DNA from: Hymenobacter rigui | GTDB taxonomy: Bacteria > Bacteroidota > Bacteroidia > Cytophagales > Hymenobacteraceae | Length of the DNA stretch: 64,000 bases | Assembly: GCF_003944715.1 (NCBI RefSeq) | Contig: NZ_RWIT01000014.1 | Coordinates: forward strand, 1-64,000 | Direction: 5' to 3' | Part shown: piece by piece, positions 26,431-34,322 of the stretch | Layout: each line of letters starts with the position of its first letter | How positions within the stretch are numbered: the first letter of the stretch is position 1 | Notes under the pieces: generated by a model | What the model was told of the DNA's origin: nothing | The model's database searches: none | What the model saw: the letters and a program-made list of their open reading frames with translations, nothing else | Translations under genes and position numbers: made by a program

Positions 26431-27165
26431 ATGACCATTGCGCATCATCCCTTCGGCATCGACGCGCTGCTGAGCCGTACAACGGTGCTGACGTTTGCCG
26501 CGCCAGCTGCCGCGCTACAACGCCTGCTTCCGGCCTGTCTGACTCTCGACACGCTGGACGATACCTGGGGCTTTATGGCGGTAGCTTTAGTGCAAACGCG
26601 GCAGTTGCGCCCGCAGGGCCTGCCAGCCTGGCTGGGGCATAGTTTCTTTCTGATTGGGTACCGGGTATTCGTGCGCTACACCACGGCGGCCGGAAAGCGG
26701 CTGCGCGGTTTATATATCCTAGGGTCAGAAACCGATAAGCGCCACATGCAATGGCTCGGCAATCTGCTTACCTCTTACCATTACCGGACCGTAGACATAC
26801 GCCAGACGGCCACAGCCACCAGTCAGGCAATCCTGTCCAGGCAGGCGGGGCTGTGTATTGAGGTGGAAAACTTGATTGATGAGCCGGAATTACCGGATGG
26901 CTCGCCGTTCCGGAACTGGCAGCAGGCCCGGCGGTTTGCAGGCCCCTTGCCTTTTACCTTTTCGTGGTGCCCGGCTACCAAGCAAGTGGTAATCGTGGAA
27001 GGCGAACGGGAGGAGTGGCGGCCCCAGCCGGTGCGCGTCGTAGCGGCAGAGGTGGCCTTTATCCGTAACCTCGGGCTCGGTGAAGTCCGGCTGGCGAGTG
27101 CTTTCACCATGCAGAACATTCCTTACCGGTGGAAAAAAGGCCGGACTGAAACGTGGGCCGGATGA
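26431..27165 (+). CDS. DUF2071 protein (acetoacetate decarboxylase-like fold)
   Basis: 244 residues. The pattern 'HSFFLIGYRVFVRYTTAAGKRLRGLYILGSETD' (kept here as 'FLIGYRVFVRY' and 'LRGLYILGSETD'), then 'SYHYRTVDIR', is that of DUF2071, which is structurally related to acetoacetate decarboxylase. I see no clear equivalent of the catalytic lysine of that enzyme, so activity is doubtful. It is soluble, without a signal peptide. The next gene starts 13 bases before its stop in another frame. Confidence 0.72.
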   Translation: MTIAHHPFGIDALLSRTTVLTFAAPAAALQRLLPACLTLDTLDDTWGFMAVALVQTRQLRPQGLPAWLGHSFFLIGYRVFVRYTTAAGKRLRGLYILGSETDKRHMQWLGNLLTSYHYRTVDIRQTATATSQAILSRQAGLCIEVENLIDEPELPDGSPFRNWQQARRFAGPLPFTFSWCPATKQVVIVEGEREEWRPQPVRVVAAEVAFIRNLGLGEVRLASAFTMQNIPYRWKKGRTETWAG

Positions 27166-27923
27166 GAAAGCAGGCTGAGGGCGTTAGGAACATCGTACAA
27201 TTCAACTGGCATTTCTACGCCGGTGCCGGGCTGATGGTCCTATTGCTGGCCGTGGGTATTGGGGTGGCCAGCGACCATCCTGCGTGGCGCTTGGGGTTGT
27301 GGCTGATATTGCTGGCTGTGCTGCTGCCCACGGTAGTTTCCCTGCTCATATCCTGGTATGTGTACGATATTTCGGGACTGTATGGGTTTCGGTGGCTGTC
27401 ATGCACAGCAGCACCGCCACAACGGGTCGTGAATATCCACGCAGGCTTCGACGAAACCAGTGCCCTGCTGCGCCAACGGTTTCCGGGAGCTGCGCTGCGG
27501 GTGCTGGACTTTTACGACCCAGCCGAGCACACGGAAATTTCCATCCGACGGGCGCGGGCGGCCATAACGCCGTACCCCGGCACCGAAGCCGTACGCCCGG
27601 CCCAACTGTCATTGGCTACGGCTTCCATCGATTTGGTAGTGGTGATGCTGGCGGCCCACGAAATCCGGCATCCAGCCCAGCGGGTTGCATTTCTGTGCGA
27701 AATAGGCCGGGTGCTGACTCCGAACGGACGGGCCGTGGTAGTGGAGCATCTGCGGGATTCGGCCAATTTCATGGCCTATACCGTCGGGTTCCTACACTTC
27801 TACTCACGGGCTACTTGGTTGGCCGCTTTTCGAGCAGGCGGGTTGCGCCTGGAAAGGGAGCAGAAGCTGACGCGCTTTATTTCTGCCTTTACTCTCAGTG
27901 CTATTAATGGAACTGCATCTTAA
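27153..27923 (+). CDS. Membrane-anchored class I methyltransferase
   Basis: 256 residues. Two hydrophobic helices at about 18-38 and 45-68 precede a soluble methyltransferase-like domain: 'VVNIHAGFDETSALLRQRFPGAALRVLDFYD' (kept as 'VVNIHAGFDETS' and 'ALRVLDFYD') holds a degenerate motif I and the acidic end of strand 2, 'SLATASIDLVVVMLAAHEI' is motif IV, and 'GRVLTPNGRAVVVEH' is motif V. The usual Gly-rich loop is weak, so SAM binding is likely but not certain. The gene overlaps its upstream neighbour by 13 bases and its downstream neighbour by 17. Confidence 0.7.
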   Translation: MGRMRKQAEGVRNIVQFNWHFYAGAGLMVLLLAVGIGVASDHPAWRLGLWLILLAVLLPTVVSLLISWYVYDISGLYGFRWLSCTAAPPQRVVNIHAGFDETSALLRQRFPGAALRVLDFYDPAEHTEISIRRARAAITPYPGTEAVRPAQLSLATASIDLVVVMLAAHEIRHPAQRVAFLCEIGRVLTPNGRAVVVEHLRDSANFMAYTVGFLHFYSRATWLAAFRAGGLRLEREQKLTRFISAFTLSAINGTAS

Positions 27924-28302
27924 AATTATCGGCGCATTGCTGATTGGGCTGGCCTTTCTACACGCTGGCTTTCCGAGCTATTTCAATTGGGCGACTGAGT
28001 TCAAGCCGCTCAGCCTGATTAACCGGCAGATGATGTACGTGCACACGCTGTTCATCGCGCTGCTGGTACTGCTTTCTGGATTACTGTGCCTGAATTTTGC
28101 GCCGGAATTGGTGCAAACGCATCTGGGGCGGGTAGTATGCTTGGGAATGGGGATTTTCTGGCTGGTGCGGTTGGTGGTACAGTTTGCAGGTTATTCGCCC
28201 TTGCTGTGGCGGGGTAAGACATTTGAAACTACCGTGCATAGTGTGTTTTCCCTGTTTTGGCTGTACCTAACGGTTGTTTTTCTGCGAATATACTGGCAAT
28301 AA
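27907..28302 (+). CDS. Small four-helix membrane protein of unknown function
   Basis: 131 residues with hydrophobic segments at about 4-22, 46-66, 78-98 and 107-128. Polar residues kept inside the helices ('FLHAGFPSYFNW', 'MMYVHTLFIALLVLLSG') suggest a functional core, with His residues in the first and second helices. I do not recognise the family. ATG 27907 was chosen; another in-frame start lies 9 bases upstream. It is the last gene of the operon that starts with PhzF. Confidence 0.6.
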   Translation: MELHLKIIGALLIGLAFLHAGFPSYFNWATEFKPLSLINRQMMYVHTLFIALLVLLSGLLCLNFAPELVQTHLGRVVCLGMGIFWLVRLVVQFAGYSPLLWRGKTFETTVHSVFSLFWLYLTVVFLRIYWQ

Positions 28303-28416
28303 TATCTGCTAAGAATTACTACATATCCACAAAAAACGGCGGTTGCTGCACCGAATATGGCCTTACATGCCTAAACTGCTATCCAATTCACTAGCTGCAT
28401 AATTCCCCTTTACTAT

Positions 28417-29490
28417 ATGTCCGTGTACCAAAAAGCTTCCCTTGTTGCGCTGCTGCTGGCGGCTTCGTTGTCCACCCAGGCCCAGACTACTGCTAGTAGT
28501 CAGGAGCTGGTGAAGCAGGGCGTTTCTCTCTTCGACCAGGGCAAGTACGATGAAGCTGTACTGCGCTACAAGGAAGCCCTGAAGCAGGACCCGGCCAATA
28601 CCACTGCCCGCTACGAGCTGGCTATGACGTACAACGCCCTCGACCGGAACGAGGAAGCCGTGGAGCTGTGCAAACAGCTCCTGAAGCAGGACCCCAACCC
28701 CGGCGCTTCTTTATACAGCACCTACGGCAATGCGCTGGATGGGCTGAAAAAGCCGAAAGAAGCCGCTAAAATATATCAGGAGGGCCTGAAACGGTACCCC
28801 AATGATGGGGCGCTGTACTTCAACCTCGGGGTAACGCAGGCCACAGCCCTCAATCAACCGGCTGAAGCCACGGTCAGCATGCAGCAGGCGGTGCGATGCC
28901 GGCCGGTGCATGGCAGCTCGCTGAATGCCCTGGGGCTGTTGCAGCAGCAGGAAGGCAACCGGGTGCCGGCCCTGCTGGCAATGCTGCGTCTGCTGCAGGT
29001 GGAGCCCACCGGCCAGCGGGCCGAGGCGACGCTGAAAAGATTCGATGCGTTGATGGGACGAGGCGTGGAGAAAACCGGCGAGAAGGCCATTACCATCAGC
29101 ATCCCCTCCGAAACCCTGAAAAACGCCGGCAAGAAAGGTCGCGCCGACAACTTCGGGCCCGCCGATATGATGCTGAGCATGAGCGGCGCGATGGATTACA
29201 CCGAAGAAAATAAGGACAAAACACCCACCGAGCAGCTTATCCGGAAGCTGGAATCGTTGATTGGCGTGCTGGCGGAGCTGCACCCCGAAAAGCAGGAGGG
29301 CTTTACTTGGCAGTACATGGTGCCCTACTTTGTTGAGTTGAAAAAACAAGGCTATCTGCCGGCCCTGGCGTACTCCATTCAGGCCTCCCGCGCCGGCAGC
29401 ACCCCCGAAGTGCAGACCTGGCTGGCCAACCATACCGCCACCGTGGACGAGCTGCGCACCTGGTCGGCGGCGTACCCGTGGCCGAATTAG
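28417..29490 (+). CDS. Secreted tetratricopeptide-repeat protein
   Basis: 357 residues with a signal peptide (MSVYQKASLVALLLAASLSTQAQ). At least four TPR units follow between about 30 and 200: 'GVSLFDQGKYDEAVLRYKEAL', 'YELAMTYNALDRNEEAVELC', 'YGNALDGLKKPKEAAKIYQEG', and 'YFNLGVTQATALNQPAEAT', each with the usual A-G-Y pattern. The last 150 residues are helical and of unknown type, with a 'YTEENKDKTPTEQLIRKLESL' block (kept as 'TPTEQLIRKLESL'). It is likely a periplasmic scaffold protein. It ends 11 bases from the convergent KTSC gene. Confidence 0.78.
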   Translation: MSVYQKASLVALLLAASLSTQAQTTASSQELVKQGVSLFDQGKYDEAVLRYKEALKQDPANTTARYELAMTYNALDRNEEAVELCKQLLKQDPNPGASLYSTYGNALDGLKKPKEAAKIYQEGLKRYPNDGALYFNLGVTQATALNQPAEATVSMQQAVRCRPVHGSSLNALGLLQQQEGNRVPALLAMLRLLQVEPTGQRAEATLKRFDALMGRGVEKTGEKAITISIPSETLKNAGKKGRADNFGPADMMLSMSGAMDYTEENKDKTPTEQLIRKLESLIGVLAELHPEKQEGFTWQYMVPYFVELKKQGYLPALAYSIQASRAGSTPEVQTWLANHTATVDELRTWSAAYPWPN

Positions 29491-29501
29491 GCGCGGAGCC
29501 G

Positions 29502-29722
29502 CTACCCGCGCAGCTGTTCTCGCCCGTAGTCGTTGCGTTCCAGCACCTGCTCCACGAACAGGAGCTTGTTGGGTATAGTTGCAGCAGGGCCGCGTGAATA
29601 GCAGCGGGCACGCCCGTGTAGCGCACCAGTCCGCCGTGGCGGTACTCAATTTCCAGCGTCTGCGTGGCGGCCTCGTAGCCCACGGCTTTCAGGGAAGTAG
29701 AACGAACAGGGCGGCGCTGCAT
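29502..29722 (-). pseudogene. KTSC-domain protein gene with a one-base frameshift
   Basis: The first half reads as a KTSC domain in frame: 'RSTSLKAVGYEAATQTLEIEY' (the name-giving Lys-Thr/Ser region) and 'GGLVRYTGVPAAIHAALL'. After about 29583 the family pattern continues in a different frame as 'NKLLFVEQVLERNDYGREQL' and a stop at 29502-29504. The total of 221 bases is one short of a whole number of codons. Adding one base in the CTGCTGCAA stretch near 29580-29587 would restore a 73-residue protein of normal size. KTSC domains are small RNA- or toxin-linked modules of unclear role. A sequencing error would give the same picture. Confidence 0.75.
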
Positions 29723-29909
29723 GGATAGAGTTGATTATATACAGGAAATCTACAAAATAGATGAGTCTGTGGCCAAGAGAGGGAATAGCGCCTTTACAAG
29801 GTTTCGGAAATAACTCCGATTATGATAAGCGAATAAGCTTGATTCTGCCTATTGAAAATTCAATTCATTGCAAGGCAAAGGTCGTTTCGCAACTCGGAAA
29901 CTCTCTAGC

Positions 29910-30308
29910 TTAATAGCAAGTGGTAGTAGTCCTTCCCTGCTTATAGTAGATGACTTTACTTAACACCAAAACTCCCTTTGCAGTGGGGATAAAAGTTTTT
30001 GTTATAGAGTCAACGGCCTCTCCGTTGCGAGGGTAAAAGTAGCGCTCTGTGAACTGTATACTACTCCGACTAATACGGTATGTCCCGTGCGTAAATACCT
30101 TGCCGTTGCGCTCAGCCAGCTCAAATGAACTACACAGCTGCTTGTTGTTAGTGGCCGATTTGACATTGTCGTCGTGATTGTATTGTTTCTGTAGCTGGAT
30201 AATGTAGGTGTACTTGCCAAGTGCGAAACGCTGCATCTGCATTTGGGGAGGAGAGAAACTAATTAACAGTAATAAGGCCGCTGCAAAAATGAGAAAGCGC
30301 ATCTTCAA
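29910..30308 (-). CDS. Hypothetical exported protein
   Basis: 132 residues starting at 30308 or, in the same frame, 30302. The first 20 residues are a signal peptide (MRFLIFAAALLLLISFSPP). The mature part reads like a small lipocalin or DUF-type beta-sandwich: 'FALGKYTYIIQLQKQY', 'NGKVFTHGTYRISRSSIQFT' and 'FIPTAKGVLVLSKVIYY', a pattern of short strands ending in a 'G-x-L-x-L-x-K' strand. I do not recognise the family. The DNA is AT-richer than its surroundings, which suggests later arrival. No partner is apparent. Confidence 0.5.
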   Translation of the reverse strand: MKMRFLIFAAALLLLISFSPPQMQMQRFALGKYTYIIQLQKQYNHDDNVKSATNNKQLCSSFELAERNGKVFTHGTYRISRSSIQFTERYFYPRNGEAVDSITKTFIPTAKGVLVLSKVIYYKQGRTTTTCY

Positions 30309-30371
30309 TAGATAAGGGATTTAGGCTGATACCATTAGTCCAATAAGTCAATTTAAGCTAAACAAAACTAC

Positions 30372-31010
30372 TCACGCCGCCGGCTTCTTCCGCGCGGCCG
30401 GAGCCTTTTTGCCGGCTACGGGGGCGGCGAGCTTGCCGGGGTTGTCGGCTAGGAACTTGCCCCAGCTTTTGCCGCCGGCTTTCACGTTGTTGCCCTTCTG
30501 ATAGTGGTGGCACATAGCCACGGCCAGGGCATCGGTGGCGTCCAGGAACTTGGGAGCTTCCTCGATGGGCGGGAGCTTGAGCGTCTGGCGCAGCATGTGG
30601 GCCACCTGCTCCTTGCTGGCGTTGCCGGAGCCGGTTACGCTCTGCTTTACCTTGGTGGGTGCGTACTCGACGTACGGAATCTGGCGGGCCAGGCAGGCGG
30701 CAATGGCCACGCCCTGGGCCCGGCCCAGCTTGAGCATACTCTGCACGTTCACCCCAAAAAACGGCGCTTCAATGGCCAGCTCATCGGGCAGGTGCTCGTC
30801 AATGAGTTCCGTCATGCGCTCAAAAATGCGCTTGAGCTTGAGGGCGTGGTTGGTACCCAGCTTGCGCATATCAATCACGTCGTACTCCAGCATGCGCACC
30901 TGCTGGCCCTGCACCTCAATTACGGCGTACCCCATCAGGTTAGTGCCGGGGTCAACGCCCATAATTACTTTGGGCAGCAGCTCGGAGGAAGAGGCGAGGG
31001 GCAGAATCAT
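30372..31010 (-). CDS. ruvC: Crossover junction endodeoxyribonuclease RuvC
   Basis: 212 residues. The RNase H-like fold shows the acidic residues in order: Asp in 'IMGVDPGTNLMGYAVIE', Glu in 'ELAIEAPFFGVNVQSM', and the pair in 'FLDATDALAVAMCHHYQ'. It cuts Holliday junctions with RuvAB. The last 35 residues are a Lys/Ala/Pro-rich tail ('APVAGKKAPAARKKPAA') that is not part of the nuclease; such basic tails are common in high-GC Bacteroidota. The 16 residues before the first strand look usual for this group, so ATG 31010 is kept. Confidence 0.93.
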   Translation of the reverse strand: MILPLASSSELLPKVIMGVDPGTNLMGYAVIEVQGQQVRMLEYDVIDMRKLGTNHALKLKRIFERMTELIDEHLPDELAIEAPFFGVNVQSMLKLGRAQGVAIAACLARQIPYVEYAPTKVKQSVTGSGNASKEQVAHMLRQTLKLPPIEEAPKFLDATDALAVAMCHHYQKGNNVKAGGKSWGKFLADNPGKLAAPVAGKKAPAARKKPAA

Positions 31011-31020
31011 GTTGGTAGCG

Positions 31021-31121
31021 GTTAGCGAATGGCTATTGGCTGGTAGCTATGAAAAAAAGAAGGGTACTTTCTGTATTCGCTGAAAGCCAGCAACGAATAG
31101 CTACCAGCCATAAAGGCTAAC
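31021..31121. repeat. Imperfect palindrome between divergent ruvC and LPG-synthase-like genes
   Basis: Left arm 31021-31050 and right arm 31097-31121 share a 14-bp perfect core (TGGCTGGTAGCTAT with its complement) plus outer GTTAGC/GCTAAC ends. The intervening bases repeat parts of the same words (for example CGAATAGC). It lies within the 140 bases between the two starts. It resembles in design the other word-built palindromes of this window. Confidence 0.65.
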
Positions 31122-31150
31122 TTGCCGAAGTTACGCAACCATCCGCCACT

Positions 31151-32194
31151 TTGCCTCAGTTGAAGCCTCAAAGCTACGCCCAAACCGCCGAACCATCGGC
31201 CCCGGTCCGGTACAAAGGCTGGGTTGTGGCGGGCAAGCTGGCCATTACGCTCCTGACTTTGGGCCTGCTGTGGCACTCCGTGGTGGCCGATGCCGCCACG
31301 GCCGCCGCCTGGCGCGGCCTGTTCACGCGCACGTTGGGCGGGCAGGGGCGCGGGGCCGTGCTGGCCGCTCTGCTGCTGATGCCGCTCAACTGGGGGCTGG
31401 AAGCCTGGAAATGGTGGTGGCTGGCCCGGCACTTGGAACCGGTATCGTTTCGGCGCAGCTTCCGGGCAGTGCTGGTGGGCCTCACCCTGGGCTTCGTAAC
31501 CCCTAACCGCGTGGGCGACTACGCCGGCCGCATCATGGAGCTGAAAAGTCGGCGGCTGGATGCGCTGGGAGCCGTATTTCTGGGACGCTACTGCCAGCTG
31601 GTAGCCACGGTGGCGGCCGGTACCGTGGGGCTGCTGTATTTCCTGCTGCGGTTTTACCTGCCGGGCTACCCGGCGGCCCAGTTGGGTGTGGTGGTGCTTA
31701 CCTTGTTGATTAACGTAGGCATTCTGCTGCCTCTGTACCACTCGGAGCTGCTGGTAGCGGCGGTGCAGGCCGTAAAGCCGTTACGACGTTTCAGTCAGTA
31801 TCTGGCCGTGATGCCCACCTATCCGGCCCCGCTGCTCACCCGCATCCTGCTGATTTCGGGGTTGCGGTACGCGGTGTTCTGCCTGCAGTTTGGGGCGTTG
31901 TTGTGGGCTTATGGCGTACAGGCGGCGGTGGGCCCGGCGTTGGCGGCCATTGCGGGTACGTTTCTGCTGAAGTCGTTGGTGCCTTCGCTCAACGCCCTGG
32001 CCGATGTGGGCGTGCGGGAGCTGTCGGCCACCCACCTGTTTGGGCTGCTGGGCCAGCCGGTGCTGCCGGTGCTGAGTGCCAGCCTGAGCTTGTGGGTGCT
32101 CAATATTGCCGTGCCCAGCGCCATCGGGCTCATTTTTGTGCTTCGGCTGAAGGTGCTGCGCAAGCGCCGGCCGGCTTCCTCGCCGCCGATATGA
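31151..32194 (+). CDS. Lysylphosphatidylglycerol synthase transmembrane-region family protein
   Basis: 347 residues with about eight hydrophobic segments, of the UPF0104 / LPG_synthase_TM family (flippase-like domain, without the synthase domain). 'GLTLGFVTPNRVGDYAGRI' is the family signature, and 'LNALADVGVRELSATHLFG' is a second conserved loop. Members are suspected to move lipids across the inner membrane. The frame opens with TTG at 31151; no ATG gives a better start before the first helix. The GT2 gene overlaps its stop (ATGA), so the two proteins probably work together on a lipid-linked sugar. Confidence 0.78.
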   Translation: MPQLKPQSYAQTAEPSAPVRYKGWVVAGKLAITLLTLGLLWHSVVADAATAAAWRGLFTRTLGGQGRGAVLAALLLMPLNWGLEAWKWWWLARHLEPVSFRRSFRAVLVGLTLGFVTPNRVGDYAGRIMELKSRRLDALGAVFLGRYCQLVATVAAGTVGLLYFLLRFYLPGYPAAQLGVVVLTLLINVGILLPLYHSELLVAAVQAVKPLRRFSQYLAVMPTYPAPLLTRILLISGLRYAVFCLQFGALLWAYGVQAAVGPALAAIAGTFLLKSLVPSLNALADVGVRELSATHLFGLLGQPVLPVLSASLSLWVLNIAVPSAIGLIFVLRLKVLRKRRPASSPPI

Positions 32195-33369
32195 TGAGCG
32201 GAATTTTCGGGGCCGGCAGTCTGCTGTTGGTGGCCGGGGGGTACCTGCACCGGATGGCCGGTTTCGGGCGGGCGTGGCGGCAGCTGGTGGCCGAGGCGGA
32301 AGACACGCCTGCCGCGGCCGGCCTAACAGCCGAATCCTCAACTGAAAGCCCGGCGTTTTCCGTGCTCATTGCCGCCCGCAACGAAGCCGACAACCTGCCT
32401 CACCTGCTCACCGATTTGCTTCGCCAGCAGCCCATTTCGGGTGGGTTCGAGGTGCTCGTCGTCGATGACCACTCCACCGATGACACTGCCCGCGTGGTAG
32501 AGCAGCTGGCCGCCACGGCCCCGTTTCCGGTGCGGCTGCTGCGGCTTGCCGCGCAGCCGGGCGCGGCTACCGGCAAGAAAGCCGCCGTGCAGGCCGCCGT
32601 GCAGGCCGCCCGCGCCCCCTGGCTGCTGCTTACTGATGCCGACTGCCGGGTGCCTGCCGGGTGGGTGCAGGCCTACGCCCATTGCATTGCCCGTCATCCA
32701 GCGGCCCGGTTTATCAGCGGCCCGGTGCTGCTGACGGGACATGGCTGGCTGGCTACGTTGCAGGGCCTGGAGCTGGCCGGGCTGGTAGGAGCGGGGGCCG
32801 CCGGCATTGCCCGGCAGCGGCCCACCATGTGCAACGGCGCCAACCTGGCCTACCGCCGCCAGGATTTTTTCGCCGTGCACGGCTTCCGGGGGAACGAGCA
32901 GGTAGCCAGCGGCGACGACGAGTTTCTGTTGCACAAGCTGCACGCGGCTTTTCCCGGCAGCATCCGGTTTCTGGCCGATCCGGCCGCCTTGGTAAGCACC
33001 CCGGCCCAGCCCACGCTGCGGCAACTGCTGCGGCAGCGGGTGCGCTGGGCCAGTAAGTGGCGGCACTACCAAACCTGGGCGCCGCAGCAGCTGGCCGTAC
33101 TGGTGCTGCTGGCCAATCTGCTGTTTCCGGTAGGAGCGGGGCTGTGGCTGCTGGGCGTGGTGCCGGGTGGGGTGGTGCTGTTGAGCTGGGCCGCCAAGCT
33201 GCTGGGCGATGTGCTGCTGCTGCGGCCGGTACTCCGGTTTCTGCGGCGGCCCCGGTGGCTGTGGTGGGTGCCGGTGCTGCAGGTGGCCTACGCGCCGTAC
33301 GCGCTGCTCACGGGGCTGGCCGGCCTGCGCGGCAGCTACGAGTGGAAGGGGCGGCAGGTGCGGCCATAA
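32191..33369 (+). CDS. Membrane glycosyltransferase, family 2
   Basis: 392 residues. The GT-A domain has 'VLIAARNEADNLPHLLTDLL', 'VLVVDDHSTDDT' (first acidic cluster) and 'LLLTDADCRVPAGW' (the DxD-type metal site), then 'SGDDEFLLHK' and the 'RQRVRWASKW' (QxxRW-like) motif of processive or membrane GT2 enzymes. Three C-terminal hydrophobic helices follow and the protein ends '...WKGRQVRP'. I chose ATG 32191, overlapping the stop of the upstream flippase-like gene by four bases. A paralogue with the same ending (WKGRQ) is encoded at 43009-44109. Confidence 0.85.
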   Translation: MMSGIFGAGSLLLVAGGYLHRMAGFGRAWRQLVAEAEDTPAAAGLTAESSTESPAFSVLIAARNEADNLPHLLTDLLRQQPISGGFEVLVVDDHSTDDTARVVEQLAATAPFPVRLLRLAAQPGAATGKKAAVQAAVQAARAPWLLLTDADCRVPAGWVQAYAHCIARHPAARFISGPVLLTGHGWLATLQGLELAGLVGAGAAGIARQRPTMCNGANLAYRRQDFFAVHGFRGNEQVASGDDEFLLHKLHAAFPGSIRFLADPAALVSTPAQPTLRQLLRQRVRWASKWRHYQTWAPQQLAVLVLLANLLFPVGAGLWLLGVVPGGVVLLSWAAKLLGDVLLLRPVLRFLRRPRWLWWVPVLQVAYAPYALLTGLAGLRGSYEWKGRQVRP

Positions 33370-33464
33370 TACCCGCCTGCTCATCGGCAAATCAACCCCG
33401 GTTTTGCTTGCTATTGTGGAAGTTCGGGCCGTATTTCAATAGGTAATTCATTAGTTGTATCGGT

Positions 33465-34007
33465 ATGAAAAATCTGTTGGAAATCATCATGCCTGCCAGC
33501 CTGACGGTGGTGGCTGGGGCCATTGCCATCTGCCTGTTCACTTTGGGTGACCACCTGACCCCGGAGCCGGTAGCCGAGGAAACATCAACCTGCGCCGGGA
33601 TGGGGCCGCTGGAACCCGTCAGGCAGGCACAACCGCTGCCCCCTGGTGTTGATCCGGCAGCCGTGGCCGTCGGTGATGCTTTATTCAAAGGCAACTGCGC
33701 CCAGTGCCACGCCGTGAACGACGTAGTAGTTGGCCCCGCCTTGGGTGGCATCACCAAGCGCCGGCCCATGGCGTGGCTGATTCCGTGGGTGAAAAACTCC
33801 AGCAAGTTGGTAGCCAGCGGCGACGAGTATGCCGTGAAGCTGTTCAACCAGTACCAACAGCAACAGATGCCCAGCTTCCAGCTCACCAATGCCGAAATTC
33901 AGGCTATCATTTATTACATCAACTCCCAGGAAGGCGTGCCCAAAGCCGCGCCGGTTGCGGTTGATGCGGTAGCCTACGCCCCCTCCGAAACCGTAAGTGG
34001 CCAATAG
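33465..34007 (+). CDS. Membrane-anchored class I cytochrome c
   Basis: 180 residues. An N-terminal hydrophobic helix (about 8-29) acts as signal or anchor. One c-type heme site, 'GNCAQCHAVNDVVVGPALGG', lies near residue 76, and the distal Met ligand is in 'MPSFQLTNAEIQAIIYYI'. It resembles the mono-heme cytochromes of electron transfer chains; the partner oxidase is not in the window. The C-terminal 25 residues are a low-complexity tail. It is monocistronic or reads into the small gene at 34060. Confidence 0.88.
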   Translation: MKNLLEIIMPASLTVVAGAIAICLFTLGDHLTPEPVAEETSTCAGMGPLEPVRQAQPLPPGVDPAAVAVGDALFKGNCAQCHAVNDVVVGPALGGITKRRPMAWLIPWVKNSSKLVASGDEYAVKLFNQYQQQQMPSFQLTNAEIQAIIYYINSQEGVPKAAPVAVDAVAYAPSETVSGQ

Positions 34008-34032
34008 CCTCCCAGGAACCCGCCCGGAGTGC

Positions 34033-34040
34033 TACCTTTG
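34033..34040 (+). promoter_or_regulatory. Candidate -7 element, TACCTTTG
   Basis: A perfect match to the Bacteroidota TAnnTTTG -7 box, 19 bases before the GTG start at 34060. I see no good TTG at the expected -33 position, so the promoter is only moderately supported. It helps decide the start of the next gene. Confidence 0.4.
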
Positions 34041-34059
34041 CCCAAAACCCCTGCTTTCC

Positions 34060-34317
34060 GTGACTGACGCTGAATTTGATATTCTCGACGAGCTATACTT
34101 CGTCACTTCCTTTACCGATCTGAGCCAGAAAACCGGCTTTGCGCCCGCTCTGCTGGAGCGCCACCTGCGCCCGTTGCTGGAGCAAGGGCTGGTGCGCAGC
34201 TTCTGGCCCGACCCCGATACCGAGCTTGCCTATGAGGAAAGCTCGTTCGGAGCCATTGTGCGCGACTCCTACTTCCTGGCTTCCAAGGAGGGCCTACTGC
34301 AACATAACTCGCGGTAG
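34060..34317 (+). CDS. Small hypothetical protein upstream of the ABC permease
   Basis: 85 residues from GTG 34060: 'TDAEFDILDELYFVTSFTDL' and 'LLERHLRPLLEQGLVRSFW', which look like two helices and a winged-helix-like hairpin, then a charged tail. I do not recognise a named family. The frame is open upstream to 33997, overlapping the cytochrome gene, but a TACCTTTG box inside that extension and family-like opening favour 34060. The ABC permease gene starts 5 bases after its stop, so they are probably co-transcribed. Confidence 0.55.
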   Translation: MTDAEFDILDELYFVTSFTDLSQKTGFAPALLERHLRPLLEQGLVRSFWPDPDTELAYEESSFGAIVRDSYFLASKEGLLQHNSR

Positions 34318-34322
34318 CAGGC

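Noticed and set aside
28711..29649. A 312-codon frame on the minus strand covering the KTSC and TPR region
   Set aside because: It is antisense to the TPR gene; only its first part overlaps the KTSC gene in a shifted frame. The real KTSC reading uses other frames.
32338..33390. A 350-codon open frame opposite the GT2 gene
   Set aside because: It has a Gln/Arg/His-rich composition without domains, while the GT2 on the plus strand has all its motifs.
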